This document shows positions 1 to 9,813 of a DNA stretch of 64,000 bases, one piece after another. A model generated the notes under the pieces. It was not told where the DNA came from and did not search any database. It was given only the letters and a program-made list of their open reading frames with translations. Every line of letters begins with the position of its first letter. Position 1 is the stretch's first letter. Position numbers and translations under genes: made by a program. Origin of the DNA: G965200765 sp965200765 (GTDB lineage: Bacteria; Pseudomonadota; Gammaproteobacteria; Arenicellales; JAJDZL01); the NCBI GenBank assembly GCA_965200765.1, contig OZ241380.1, positions 3,100,001 to 3,164,000 on the forward strand. The letters run 5' to 3'.

Positions 1-922
1 TTAACTGCCCGTCTTGTTCGTGAGCAATCTTTCGGATTAAATCGTACACCTGTTTCTGGAGAATTACATGTTGGTGCACGTCAGGTTCATCCAGCAAGAT
101 TACAGATGCTTCTCGAGTATAAAGAAATGCAAGCAACAGAAGAACTTGGAGAGTACCGCTTCCGGCACTCGATAGATCTAATGTCCGATTTTTACTCCCT
201 TCCAGATATTCGCACAGAATAAAAGCTTGGCTTCCGGAGGAGTAGGTAGGCTGGAGTAGTTCAATTCCAAACAATGTACTAATATGTCTGGTTAGTGATT
301 CCCAGTGTTGTGGACGATTTTCAGAAATTTCTAGTAGCAGATTTCTTAGTATGTTCCCAGGCCTGCCTTCACCTACTAGTCTGTTTTGCAGCCCTTGGTC
401 ACGCCGTGGTTCTTCTCGTTCAATGCTTGAAAAAGTTGGTACGTGGATTACGTTCAAATTTTCTGCACCGAGTGGCGGAAAATTTCGAAGTTCTTCAAGC
501 TTGAATTGTTTCGACCCTAATGGTCGTACGTAGATCAATTCAGTGTTCGCATACTGAAACTCTAGCCCACATTCCCAATTTTCATCGTTGATTTCCGCTT
601 CTACAATAATTTCAATATTTCTTGCTATTTGTGGATTTCCTTCTCGTATACGTCTCTGTTGCCATAGCAAGTTCATCTCTCGCAAAGGTACAGGAGCAAA
701 TTCAGTTCGAGTGATAGGAACTCCGGATCTTTTCAACCTTTTATCTCTGTCCAATTTACGTTGGGACACCCAACGGTCGAGTCCATACTTCCAGGTCGCG
801 ATTCCTTGAAGCATGGTTGACTTGCCGGAATTGTTAGGTCCCGCAAGTACTATCGAATTGTTCAGTTCAAACTCTAAGTCAACAAAACTCTTAAAGTTTC
901 TTATGGTCAAACGACGAATCAT
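1..922 (-). CDS. AAA-family ATPase (OLD/SMC-like), cut by the window edge
   Basis: The reading frame opens with ATG at 922 and runs off the left end, giving about 306 residues. The N-terminus (MIRRLTIRNFKSFVDLEF) is typical of single-protein ABC-type ATPases. Walker A is visible as AGPNNSGKST about 30 residues in. Near the truncated end come the signature-like SSAGSGTLQ and Walker B ILLDEPDVHQH. The family binds DNA or partner nucleases and often serves as the sensor or motor half of anti-phage systems. It follows the methyltransferase on the same strand after about 98 bases, so the two may be co-transcribed. Any effector partner would lie beyond the window. The ATPase class is sure; its exact system is not. 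Confidence 0.85.
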   Translation of the reverse strand, partial: MIRRLTIRNFKSFVDLEFELNNSIVLAGPNNSGKSTMLQGIATWKYGLDRWVSQRKLDRDKRLKRSGVPITRTEFAPVPLREMNLLWQQRRIREGNPQIARNIEIIVEAEINDENWECGLEFQYANTELIYVRPLGSKQFKLEELRNFPPLGAENLNVIHVPTFSSIEREEPRRDQGLQNRLVGEGRPGNILRNLLLEISENRPQHWESLTRHISTLFGIELLQPTYSSGSQAFILCEYLEGSKNRTLDLSSAGSGTLQVLLLLAFLYTREASVILLDEPDVHQHVILQKQVYDLIRKIAHEQDGQL

Positions 923-1020
923 GATTGAGCCTCTCTGTAACATGTAAATGAGGTAGCATGTACTTTCTGTACAGAACTCCGAAATAACAAAATCAGCATC
1001 ATTTTGCTTTCTTCTCATGG

Positions 1021-2019
1021 TCAAGTGGCATCGATCAGTCTCCTGGCTACTGCGAATTCCATTCTTCTTCGATAATAGCCATCCTTTCTGACTCCCTTGA
1101 AAGGTGTCAAAAATATGTCATTCGTCTCTTTTCTAAATTCTTCGATTCGCTTGTTGAGTATTTTTACTAATGCAGGAATATTCCCGAATTCACCACTAAT
1201 TCTGGTTATGAACCTTGAAGATTCTTTAATTTGGTATTCTTCTACTTCACTTGCTTCACAGAATCGTATGGACGGTTCACGAATATTGTCAAAAGAAATA
1301 AACCCCAGTTCTCCTTCAAGGTCGTTGAAACGAACCTGTCTGTTACGAACTGGTTTGGGAATCTTGCCTTCCAAATCTTGCAAATATCCTGAAAAATTGT
1401 CGTCATAATAAATACTAATTTGAGAACTCGATTGCTTATTGAACAAAGCCAGGCAAACCGGATTCTCTGTGTCATTGAATATACTGTCATCATGAAGCAA
1501 AATGTAAACTGACAACCTTTCACGAAACAACCCGCTTTGCAAATAACTTGCAGGCACCAAAGCCGCAACATAGTCACAATCTTTAAGACATAGATCAAGA
1601 CAGTGCTTGTACAAGTCATCGAATTTCGTATTGACATAAGGCAATCCTCTCCTCGTTGCGGAATTTCGAGCTAGCCAAGGTGGATTCGTTACACATACTT
1701 CAAATCCTTGCGGAAACGATTTGATTGTGTTTCGCTGTTCGACCTCCTTATCAGCAGGAGCTATGTCATAAGAACTAAACTGCTTGCATAAATTGGATTC
1801 TTGTAGTGCTTTGACAATATTGTTTGAACCAGCAAAAGGTTCCAATATATGCTTGGAGTGCAATTCTATCTCTCCAGACCAATCCAAGAATGGTTGAAGT
1901 GTGAATGGGTTCCCACGTGTGTAAAACTGTCCTCTAGACCTTTTGTCTTCTATTTGCTTACCCAATTTTTCGTTCTCGATGCCGTTGCTCTGGTTTTCTG
2001 GGACACGTAGCCATTTCAA
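1021..2019 (-). CDS. N6-adenine DNA methyltransferase
   Basis: 332 residues. Near residue 31 is QFYTR, usual at the entrance of adenine methyltransferases. The S-adenosylmethionine-binding motif I appears as EPFAGSNNI (60-68) and the catalytic motif IV as NPPW (112-115), which together define an N6-adenine class. The C-terminal third (target recognition) has no motif I recognise. It would methylate adenine in a specific DNA sequence. No restriction endonuclease is recognisable next to it: downstream is an AAA ATPase, upstream IS-like debris and then a GIY-YIG-like protein. It may be an orphan methyltransferase, or part of a module with the downstream ATPase. The start is the ATG at 2019. Confidence 0.85.
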   Translation of the reverse strand: MKWLRVPENQSNGIENEKLGKQIEDKRSRGQFYTRGNPFTLQPFLDWSGEIELHSKHILEPFAGSNNIVKALQESNLCKQFSSYDIAPADKEVEQRNTIKSFPQGFEVCVTNPPWLARNSATRRGLPYVNTKFDDLYKHCLDLCLKDCDYVAALVPASYLQSGLFRERLSVYILLHDDSIFNDTENPVCLALFNKQSSSQISIYYDDNFSGYLQDLEGKIPKPVRNRQVRFNDLEGELGFISFDNIREPSIRFCEASEVEEYQIKESSRFITRISGEFGNIPALVKILNKRIEEFRKETNDIFLTPFKGVRKDGYYRRRMEFAVARRLIDAT

Positions 2020-2613
2020 GAAATTTTAACAGAAAGAGAGAAGGCTATGGGAAAAAACCGGAATCAGTGGTGTGGACCGGAAGCGTTGGATACTGAAAGC
2101 GGTTCGCCGCGAGGGAACAGCGGTGTTTCTGTTTCGCGAGGCAGGGTTGTCGGAGCTGATGTTGCATTGCTGGTGCGACTTGGTTATCAAGGGTAGTAGA
2201 GAGCGATTGAAAGGAGGGGTTTCTTAGGAGAGGGTGGCGATGGAGTACTTGAAGATGGAGATTGCAGGTCGCGAATGCGTTATTGGCGAGCAGGTGATAG
2301 CGCGTGGGTTGTAAAAAACATGAGAGGCATGAGTTGCCAGAGTTGTTCCACGATAACCTGTGTCGTCGGAACTCTACATCAGAGTGGACCTGAAGAGCAG
2401 AGGGTGCTATGCATTGCCTTTATGCGACACTTCGGAGCAGAAAGCCACCTACCGGGCGTTTGCCTGCCGTTCGCTCGCAAGCGACCACACACGAATCGGA
2501 ATAGCATCAGGGCCACTAACTCGGCATACGGATTTTGGTCGACAGCTGAAGTGTCGCGCTTCACTTCAAAGGTTGGTTTATTTCAAATCAAATGCTTATG
2601 GGACGTGTCAAAG
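2020..2613. other. gene-less stretch, decayed DNA
   Basis: I find no convincing gene here. Reading frames on both strands are short and broken, and composition is more GC-rich than the flanking genes, as in the other IS remnants of this window. It separates the methyltransferase from the GIY-YIG-like gene. Confidence 0.4.
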
Positions 2614-3117
2614 TCAATTTTTAAGGTTTGCAAAGGGTAGCACACTATATTTGGATTTGAATTCTCTGAGTATTTTTTCCCTCATCACAACAGGATTTTC
2701 ATGAACTAGCCAACAAATTAGTAGATCATTATGATTTTCGAGTTGCCAGATCAACCGCCCTCCCCAGTGTGCAGATGGTTCACCACTACCAAATTCAATT
2801 AGCTCGGGTATTCTTTCATATAATGTTCTCTCAGGAGTATGTCCAACATACAGAATCTTTGCACCATTCACCCAATTCTTCTCGAGATATATTGAAGTTA
2901 CAGTGGGATCTTTACCATTAAAATGGCCACCAACACTCTCAGGTAACGATTCTGGTTTTTCTGGTGTTGGATTTAGTACAAGATATACACCGGATTGGCG
3001 TGGAACAGTATCCAAGTGATTTGTTGACTCTAGTGTTGCCCTTAGTGTCGATACAGGTAAAAATCCTTCAAATCCCCAAGACTTAATTTCTTCAAAACAC
3101 TGTTGATTAAGTGCCAT
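2614..3117 (-). CDS. GIY-YIG-like protein
   Basis: 167 residues. The arrangement SGVYLV (42-47), then ILYVGHT (88-94), an arginine-containing helix (ERIPEL, 101-106) and HWGGRLIW (117-124) matches the core of GIY-YIG nucleases, in which the two short strands and a following arginine build the active site. The first strand reads GVY rather than GIY, which is common. A conserved Glu is less obvious, so catalysis is uncertain. The start ATG at 3117 has AGGA about 8 bases upstream. The function could be a nuclease component of the neighbouring methyltransferase/ATPase cluster, although IS-like debris lies between them. Confidence 0.6.
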   Translation of the reverse strand: MALNQQCFEEIKSWGFEGFLPVSTLRATLESTNHLDTVPRQSGVYLVLNPTPEKPESLPESVGGHFNGKDPTVTSIYLEKNWVNGAKILYVGHTPERTLYERIPELIEFGSGEPSAHWGGRLIWQLENHNDLLICWLVHENPVVMREKILREFKSKYSVLPFANLKN

Positions 3118-3987
3118 TGTGATTTCCTACTAAATGATGAACAAATTTGTAATGCCTTTGACAATTTTGGAATACAATGTCAAAAAATGCTCAAGGCGAT
3201 GTACAAAAGTGTACCTTCAGTGACCGAAGATGTCAAGGACTTCACGCGGATTTTTGTGTTGCAATCTGGTAAATTTTCAGTTTCAAAGGTGTTGCTACCA
3301 GAGTGACGTCTTGGAAGCCACGCTGAAACACTTCAAGATTTCGTCGTGTCATTGACAGAATGTTCTCACAGTGGACCTAGTGCATCGCGACTTCATCTGA
3401 TGCGAAATAACCCGTGAAAAGGGTCAGGACTCACAGGAATGGGCAAAATCCGTCCGACTTTTACAGGTGATATGGATTGAACCCGACAAATAGGTCGCAG
3501 CATCTCCTCGATGAAGCAAAGTCTTGCGACAGACAACTATGTGGACAACACAGCGGTTCATTGACGAGAATCGCTGTAGGATGCCGGCCTCTTGAAGAAC
3601 CACAGTATCAGAGGAGCACAGGCCAGTGTAATGAAGCACTGAATGCAAGACTCGAAAGGTGAGCCAGCGACAACCGGGAAGCCTGTGAATCAAATTAACG
3701 ATTCGCACAATCCGCGGTTATCTGTGTTAAACTTGTAATCTCAACAGGTAATTCCGTAACATGTATACTGAAGTTCGACAAAGCGTGCATTCGCTCAAAT
3801 GAAACTCGGTTGATGACAGTTGTTTGTGTGAAATCAATAAGTTGATTAAAAATGAGATGCAACGTAGATGCCGAGATCCTAATATCGTTGCCGAACTTCT
3901 AGGACAGGGCTAACCACTTTTGAACTGTTGAACTTGGGTTGGTTAGTACGACATGATATTTTTGTACGAACACTTTGATGTATTCAA
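3118..3987. other. 870-base stretch without a clear gene
   Basis: Both strands contain only short, non-conserved frames. I see no IS family motif that I can name and no RNA gene. It probably represents degraded mobile DNA. Confidence 0.4.
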
Positions 3988-4524
3988 ATGCTGAACTTTC
4001 TAGCCAAATGTATTCTGACGGGAACATCTTTTGCTCCTTTTTTTGCTGCATTTTCGATAAAGGAATTCGAAAATGGGAACTCATTGGTTGCTGGATTAGT
4101 GTTTTTGTCGATTGCAATCGTTTTGGTTTGTAGTTGTTGGGCGATGTTGAACTACACTACTAGAAAAGCTGAAATATTTTCAGTTTCATATTCTGAATAT
4201 ACTGTTGAGCGAAAGGACTACGAAAGCTTGATTTTTCTTTTGGTTTGTCTGTTGCCAATCATTCTATCAGACAGTAATCCGTTTACTAGCCAACCCATTA
4301 CTACAATCTTTTGCTTAATTGCCGTTACAGTCGCAATTTCTTATTCACACGCATTTCACTATAATCCAGTAGTGCGCTTGTTCGGGTATCGGTTTTATAC
4401 TTTGAAAAACAATGCAGATCCGCCAATTCTTTTAATTAGCAAATTTGAGTTGCCATCGTCAAATAAAAATCTACAAATGGTTTGTATTGCTAAAGATGTG
4501 ATTGTTGAGTGCGGTGAACGATAA
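3988..4524 (+). CDS. four-helix membrane protein, KwaA-like
   Basis: 178 residues with four hydrophobic segments near residues 8-24, 33-53, 81-94 and 104-124, then a soluble tail containing LFGYRFYTL and LLISKFELP. This layout resembles KwaA, the membrane subunit of the Kiwa anti-phage system, from memory of the family. The partner KwaB (DUF4868) is not present: the next gene is only 64 codons. The stop codon overlaps the next start (TAATG), so the two are translationally coupled. If it is KwaA-like it is an orphan, or it has a different partner. No strong ribosome binding site is seen before the ATG. Confidence 0.55.
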   Translation: MLNFLAKCILTGTSFAPFFAAFSIKEFENGNSLVAGLVFLSIAIVLVCSCWAMLNYTTRKAEIFSVSYSEYTVERKDYESLIFLLVCLLPIILSDSNPFTSQPITTIFCLIAVTVAISYSHAFHYNPVVRLFGYRFYTLKNNADPPILLISKFELPSSNKNLQMVCIAKDVIVECGER

Positions 4525-4718
4525 TGGTTAAGTCTTTCAATATAGGGACAATAGTCGAACAAGGCAGTGATTCTAAATTACTCAACAATCATCTTGAACC
4601 GGAATTGCAGGGTGAAACTCAAAATGAGTCAGATAATGGAGGATTGCTTGGCTCGAACCCACTTAGCTGTCTGAAACAAAGGGAATTATACGGAATACTA
4701 CACAAATTGAGTAAATGA
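4524..4718 (+). CDS. small coupled protein of unknown function
   Basis: 64 residues, starting at an ATG that shares one base with the stop codon of the membrane protein gene, a classical sign of coupled translation. The sequence is hydrophilic, rich in Asn, Gln, Ser and Glu, with no recognisable domain, signal peptide or membrane segment. It could be the truncated start of a larger partner gene whose remainder was lost, since IS-derived sequence begins soon after. I do not recognise a family. Confidence 0.4.
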   Translation: MVKSFNIGTIVEQGSDSKLLNNHLEPELQGETQNESDNGGLLGSNPLSCLKQRELYGILHKLSK

Positions 4719-4742
4719 CAATTTTTGTCATTAATTTGAGGG

Positions 4743-4898
4743 TTATTTATTATCCTTTAGTTTTTCCTTCAATTCCTTTTCAGTCACTGGCGGAAGTTTC
4801 ATGAAAGCCTTGGCGAACATTCCTGCTTTCAAGTGAACCTCGTCGGGAATGTTGTTTTCAGGCACATCAGGCAATTTGATTTTCTTTTTGTTCCGCAT
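4743..4898 (-). CDS. 51-residue basic protein beside IS1595
   Basis: The frame starts at ATG 4898 and ends with TAA at 4743. The product begins MRNKKKIKLPDVPENNIP and ends in a Lys/Glu-rich helix. It sits 114 bases beyond the transposase stop on the same strand, inside or at the edge of the IS1595-type element, a family known to carry passenger genes. It may be such a passenger or a small antitoxin-like protein. The coherent charged sequence and low-complexity-free helix argue that it is real, but there is no strong ribosome binding site. Confidence 0.4.
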   Translation of the reverse strand: MRNKKKIKLPDVPENNIPDEVHLKAGMFAKAFMKLPPVTEKELKEKLKDNK

Positions 4899-5012
4899 TG
4901 TCGCGTTCCGCTATTATTGACATGATTCAGTTTGGCTCGACTTGAATTCACGAAGTAGGTCAAGATCACGCCAAATAAAGCAGTACGATTGGCAATATCG
5001 CAGTCCAACATG

Positions 5013-5904
5013 TCAATTCAATCTGCCGTCTTCGCCGGACACCAGGTCTTTGTACATGATTCTTCTGCCAGCCATGCCTGCAATGATAGCTTCCATCTGA
5101 TTGATGGTATCCATCTCCCGAATATTGTGCCGCAACACGAACTCGTTCACATAGCGGTTCAAATGCTTCTTGCTCATTTTATGATAAGTGCCTTTGTGAG
5201 ATCTCTTCAGCATTGACCAGAAAGATTCCATGCCGTTTATGTGGATCTGTTCATCTACATACTCGCCGACACTGTGCTTGACGAACCCGTGGTTGTAGTA
5301 CGCCAGATTCCGATAACTCTTGAAGTCATCGGTATTGACAGTTGAACCTTCCTCTACATTGTCTTCTATGAACCCGTGCAAAGTTTTTTGCCTGGTATTC
5401 TCAACAACCTTCGCTTACTTGGTTTGTCTCTCGGTTCGTGATGCCCGCAACAATGGATTTTCCAGCCCCGCCGCGACCGGCATTCAGCTTCTTGTCTTTG
5501 CGCTTGTTTCCTTCCAAACCGCCCATGTAAGTTTCATCTACTTCCACCGTGCCTGAAAATACATCGGCGCAACCGGAAAAACCTCTCTAAGCCGATGTAG
5601 CATGAACCATGCCGCCGACTGTCCAATGTCCAGGTCCCGGTGCGACTTCATGCTGGACACCCCTTTTCAAACTGGTGGTGTAAAGGAATATTCCAATCGC
5701 CCATTTCTGCAAAGATATATTTGATGCTTCCATTGAAGTACCGGTTCGAACACTGAAATACCTTCGGCAACTCTTGCAATGATACGGCATTGGCTTGCGG
5801 TTTTTCCGAATTGAAACTTGTTCGGAACTGTATCTTGGACAAACAGGTTCATAGAACCGCCGACATTTTTCCGCGGCCATATAATTTGAAAACATTTGAA
5901 ACAA
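5013..5904 (-). pseudogene. IS1595-family (ISXO2-like) transposase, frameshifted
   Basis: Pieces of one transposase lie in different frames. The N-terminal piece (5904-5587) has a damaged zinc ribbon, then PYHCKSCRRYFSVRTGT and SLQKWAIGIFLYTTSLK. A middle piece around 5415-5545 reads GTVEVDETYMGGLEGNKR, which holds a catalytic Asp of the DDE triad. The C-terminal piece (5381-5013) contains STVNTDDFKSYRNL and HINGMESFWSMLKR, the remaining catalytic region. At least two frameshifts separate them, one in SLKGVSSMK and one after the ITNRET segment. The first cysteine pair is also degraded. The element is dead. Its right boundary is unclear but lies near 5950. Confidence 0.85.
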
Positions 5905-6289
5905 TTCAGTCAGTGAAATTCCCTTGCAATACCCTTTTCCGGGCGAGTTCTTGCTACGTTTTTTCCTATGAATACTACCTTTGAAATCATACAGGTTTTA
6001 TATCAAAAAATAACCAGAAAGTCAAGTTTATTTTTCATCAAAAGTGGTTTTCTGCCGAATAAAATTCGAAGACGCAGCTGTCGTTTTTCCGCGCTTGACT
6101 TTGGAATGAAGACAGCAGGCTAAAATAGTGGCTTTGCAAGTACCAAAAATTGACATTTACGCAATTTGTATAGTATTCCGTATAATTCCCAAATAGTTAG
6201 ATCTTCAAACTCGAGATCAAAAACCAGTCACTTTGCCGCTCGGTAGAATATCCGCGGCAGTGGAATGAGCAAAAACCTGCCGCAAATTC

Positions 6290-7270
6290 CTACTGTGTCT
6301 CTTGGCGCTTGGCCCCAAAGGCGCCGATTACATTCCCTCGTTCGAAGTGCCCACCTACTTCCTGGTGATCGGTTCCATAGAAAGAACCTTCGATCCGGGT
6401 GCCGACGAAGCGTCCGTCCCTCAACCGAAGACCACTCCAGTTCATAGTATTATACTGTGTGTTAGTATTATCCAGATTCCGCACGTTCGAGAATCTTACA
6501 TCGACCGTAGGAGTTGCACTGATTTCCACGTCAATATTGGCATCTCCGTGGATCATGCCCGCGGTCGAAGGGGAGTAGTCAATGCCTACCATGGAACCTC
6601 GCCAAGTTGCGCTGGATATTGGATTCACCACTGCCGGGTCGCGTCCATATGAATACGAGGCAGCCCCCACTCCATCCAATCGAGATCCTTGATAGAATCC
6701 GTACGCCTCGACTCCAAATAGACTATCTTTCAGAATGCCCCCGAGCGTCAATGCCCTGACACCAACGGATGTCGAAGAACCTGGAAGGCGATAACCCGGA
6801 AGTTGAGAACGTGCCTGCCAAACGGCGACTCCATTCTTGGTGAATAACCGCGTGTATACTGCGCGCCTATCAAGTTCGATTGCGGCCGGGTCTATAATAT
6901 CCAATGACACTACATTGCCACCTGAACTGCATGCACGTCGATTGCAAGTCGTGGCATTGCGTCTGAATCCGGTGGTGGCGTCATTCGTCAATACAGCACT
7001 CATGATGAAACGATCCGCACCGTTCCTTATACCCCTGGCCAGCGCCTTTGTCTGTTCCAAGGTGAGTTCCGGTACGGCGCCCTGTGCGACTGATCGAGCC
7101 TGCGAGACGCTCCTGACTTGCCACTTATCGTAATTGGTTACACTGAGTGCAACATTACCACGTGGTTGTTGCGAGCCGCCTACAGACGGCTGTTGCCCCC
7201 CCCCCCCACCGCATGCGGCCAGCACTGCAAGCAACATCGCTGCGATGGCGAATTTAACGATTATTCTCAT
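6290..7270 (-). CDS. surface lipoprotein, TbpB-like beta-barrel
   Basis: 326 residues from the chosen ATG at 7270, which has GGAGG 8 bases upstream; a second ATG at 7285 overlaps that GGAGG and is unlikely. The signal peptide ends in a lipobox LAAC with Cys20, followed by a glycine run encoded by 12 consecutive G. The C-terminus (GSFYGTDHQEVGGHF, then GAFGAKR) is the hallmark of the transferrin-binding-protein-B/factor-H-binding type barrel found in Slam-exported lipoproteins. The protein is therefore expected on the cell surface, where relatives bind host proteins, haem or iron carriers. Two Cys pairs (TCNRRAC) may form a disulphide. It is the only clearly envelope-related gene in this half of the window. 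Confidence 0.8.
   Translation of the reverse strand: MRIIVKFAIAAMLLAVLAACGGGGGQQPSVGGSQQPRGNVALSVTNYDKWQVRSVSQARSVAQGAVPELTLEQTKALARGIRNGADRFIMSAVLTNDATTGFRRNATTCNRRACSSGGNVVSLDIIDPAAIELDRRAVYTRLFTKNGVAVWQARSQLPGYRLPGSSTSVGVRALTLGGILKDSLFGVEAYGFYQGSRLDGVGAASYSYGRDPAVVNPISSATWRGSMVGIDYSPSTAGMIHGDANIDVEISATPTVDVRFSNVRNLDNTNTQYNTMNWSGLRLRDGRFVGTRIEGSFYGTDHQEVGGHFERGNVIGAFGAKRQETQ
7196..7207. repeat. 12-base homopolymer (C on +, G in the coding strand)
   Basis: Twelve identical bases directly follow the lipobox cysteine and next glycine codon of the lipoprotein gene. Loss or gain of one base would shift the frame just after the signal peptide. Such tracts in 5' coding ends of surface genes are the classic substrate for slipped-strand phase variation. 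Confidence 0.85.
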
Positions 7271-7388
7271 TGCATTTTCCTCCATCAGTTGATAATCAGA
7301 TAAAACATTATGGCACTACCATACGTACTAATTCGCCGAAGTCAAGAGAAAGACGCCTCGCGGACTTCTGCCTTCAAAATCGATACCG

Positions 7389-7778
7389 CTACCCGCGATG
7401 CGCGCGGTATCGGTCAATCGTTCCTGAGCCCTCGCCGCGGGCCTTGTCGATCAGCGTGATTGTATCGTACTGCGCCTTGGCGAGGGTATTGGCGACGCTC
7501 TGCACGTTCTTGTATCCTTCGGCGTTGATGGTGTCATGCACCGCCTAGATGGCCCGCCGTATGCGGCCGGCGGTATCCTTCTGTCGGGTGGAATAATCGA
7601 TCCATTCTTCGGCTGCCAGCAGCATGCCGCGGGCCAGGTCGTGGTCCAGCGAGGTGTGGTTGCCCCGCAGGAATTCGTCCAGGTCGGCGATCTCCGCGCG
7701 GTATTCCTGGCACTGCCGGGCCGGCGGATTGGCGTTGGACAAATTGGGGTTGATCTTGTCGATGAATGCGATTAGCAT
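7389..7778 (-). pseudogene. GC-rich unknown gene with one in-frame amber stop
   Basis: An ATG at 7778 with AGGAGA just upstream opens a frame that meets TAG at 7547-7545 after 77 codons. It then continues in the same frame for 51 more codons to TAG at 7389. The combined 128-residue product looks like one protein: residues before the stop end RIRRAI and those after begin AVHDTINAEGYKNVQ. The composition is distinctly more GC-rich than the neighbours. I do not recognise the family. A single C-to-T or similar mutation would explain the stop; suppression is possible but unsupported. Confidence 0.5.
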
Positions 7779-7970
7779 CTTAATCTCCTATGAAAGATAC
7801 CCCCGACGCCTGCGCATACTGCGCACTCGGAACCAGATCCGGCAATATGATTGGGCATACCTGCCGGCATTCAGATTAGACTCCTATGACGGACTTGAAG
7901 GAAACTATTTTCTATTTGTATTCATATTAGAAAAAATGGGATAAAAAAGCAACTTCAGCTAGTACCTATA

Positions 7971-8156
7971 TTGGTTAATTTGTTGAACAGTAGTGAATAT
8001 TACTTGAATAATAATGTAACAGATTTGATATTAGGCAAATTAGTTGATGCTAAAGAGTTGAATGAAGAAATTGAATTCACACAGCAACAATTTAGCACAG
8101 CTGAAAATGAAATTAACAATTGGGCAAAGAAACGCAAGGTAAGTGTCGGATACTGA
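7971..8156 (+). CDS. possible small protein or fragment
   Basis: A TTG-initiated frame of 61 codons; the frame is open further upstream without a good start. The product is a charged helix-rich sequence (AKELNEEIEFTQQQF) with no recognised domain. It may be the tail of a decayed gene. Low confidence. Confidence 0.25.
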   Translation: MVNLLNSSEYYLNNNVTDLILGKLVDAKELNEEIEFTQQQFSTAENEINNWAKKRKVSVGY

Positions 8157-9423
8157 CGAATTGTGGGTTGCTTAATTAAATTTGGTTGACGTCATACTCT
8201 ATACACTTCAATTTTCATTAAAAATAGTTTACTGATATCGCCTAGAAATCCGTTTGTGAGGAGGCAATCTGTATTTTGGCAAAAAGCACAGAGAATTTAA
8301 CACTATCCAACCATCTTACTGGTAGTGGACGATGGCCGTACTTGTTTGTTACTCGTCCAAATTCTGTTTTGTCGAAATGAGAATGGTGAACCCAAATTGA
8401 GCCTTAACCTCGCTCGCATAACTCACCGTATACTTCGGTGCATTTCTAGTGTCGGTATCTTGAATACCATGGACATTCAAATTGATAGTATTGAAATTGG
8501 ATTCAGGATTCATCAGTGTTTCAAACTGACAACGAATCTCTCCATTTTTCACTGAGCAAATTCCAATCTGACAGATGCTCCCTGGACTTTGGATGGCTGT
8601 TTATTTCTCAATTGCGTTGAATGTCACCATAACGGAATTCCAAAACGTAGTCGTTTAGTGATACTACTCATTGGCGGAAAGTGACTAACTTTAACAATTC
8701 ACGTTCCAAGCACGCGATACTGGACGGGTTATATTGCAGGTTAGCGGACCGAGTTGAGTGATTGAGCCAATTTCTCATTGCTTCGACTTACATGCAATAG
8801 TTTCTCTTCGGCAGGTAGCCGCAAACTCACCGCGTGCTAATAGTCAACCCGCCGGACATCAACACGCGCATAATAAAACTCTCCATGATATTTTCCTCTC
8901 TCAGGGACCTCCAAGCCGAGTTTTAGCAAGAATCCTCTGAGCATGCTGAAAATATCGAATTTTGACACGCAACCCTATGCGGGTGGTTGCGTGTCGCCCC
9001 CTGAAGCCGGATTGACACGAAGGAAACGACTCGTGCAAAGGACTAGTATGATTGGGGACGGCTAAGGCAAGTGGAAATAGACAGCTGACAACCGTCATCA
9101 TCGTTGTTCATCATCATCTGCAACCAATACTATGTATTCTGGTTGCGGTGCGGGTTTTTCAATTGCTCAAGACACTGGAGTGTCTTGGCAATCAAAGGGT
9201 CCAAGGTTAGATTCATGCCAAAAACTCGGATTTCAGATGAACGAATGAATCAAATCATATATCATATTGTTTTTATTCAATTATTTTTCAATATACGAAT
9301 TGCTGAGCACAAGAAATTGAAATTCTTTGGCTAAACCATTCTAACTACATTGAACTGTTCTGAAAAGTTGTAGTACAATACAGGTTAATGGTCTGTTTGA
9401 GCATACTGGCGAGGATAATTCAA
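8157..9423. other. gene-less stretch holding an IS-like repeat
   Basis: No convincing coding sequence on either strand. The only structured part is the repeat at 8831-9012, which recurs at 12790-12970. The remainder looks like degraded mobile DNA. Confidence 0.4.
8831..9012 (+). repeat. dispersed repeat, copy 1, with an 11-bp hairpin
   Basis: About 180 bases that align with 12790-12970. Shared landmarks in order are CGC(A/G)TGCT, CTCTCAGGGACCTCC, GAGCAT(A/G)CTGA and an inverted repeat. The hairpin arms are 8964-8974 (GACACGCAACC) and 8985-8995, separated by 10 bases. It is probably an end or regulatory leader of an IS family present in several copies. Confidence 0.6.
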
Positions 9424-9813
9424 ATGCAACAGAAATCTTCTAAAAATTTTGAACGGACACAGAAGAATTCGGCTTATGAGGCTTGTCTGAAACAGTTGCA
9501 GAATATTAATCAAGAAGCGATTGAAGAAAATTATCCTGAAATTTCCGATGAATCGATCGCATTAGCTAAGAGCATACTTTATAAGTTATGCGACTTTTCA
9601 ATAGATCCCGTAGTGTATCCTTCGATGTATGGTGATGTATCAATATATTTTAAGTCGGAATCCAAGCCAGCAGCTGTCTTGGTACGTGTAGTTAGCGATC
9701 AATGTGTGGTGTGTCATTCGTCAATAAATGGTGAAAATAAAGAAAAAATTTATAATGAGCCTTCGGAGATACCAGATGAATTTATGAAAAATCAACTTCA
9801 AGCGTTATTGTAA
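9424..9813 (+). CDS. conserved small protein of unknown function
   Basis: 129 residues from the ATG at 9424, preferred over an upstream GTG/ATG at 9388 because GAGG lies about 9 bases ahead. The central part reads IDPVVYPSMYGDVSIYF, which matches a pattern I know from many uncharacterised proteins (a D-x-V-x-P-S-x-x-G-x-V/I-x-x-x-F/W strand pair). These are often encoded beside a second unknown protein like the one at 10057-10923. Here the two are convergent rather than in one operon. A role as immunity or antitoxin partner is conceivable but unproven. No membrane or signal segments. Confidence 0.6.
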   Translation: MQQKSSKNFERTQKNSAYEACLKQLQNINQEAIEENYPEISDESIALAKSILYKLCDFSIDPVVYPSMYGDVSIYFKSESKPAAVLVRVVSDQCVVCHSSINGENKEKIYNEPSEIPDEFMKNQLQALL

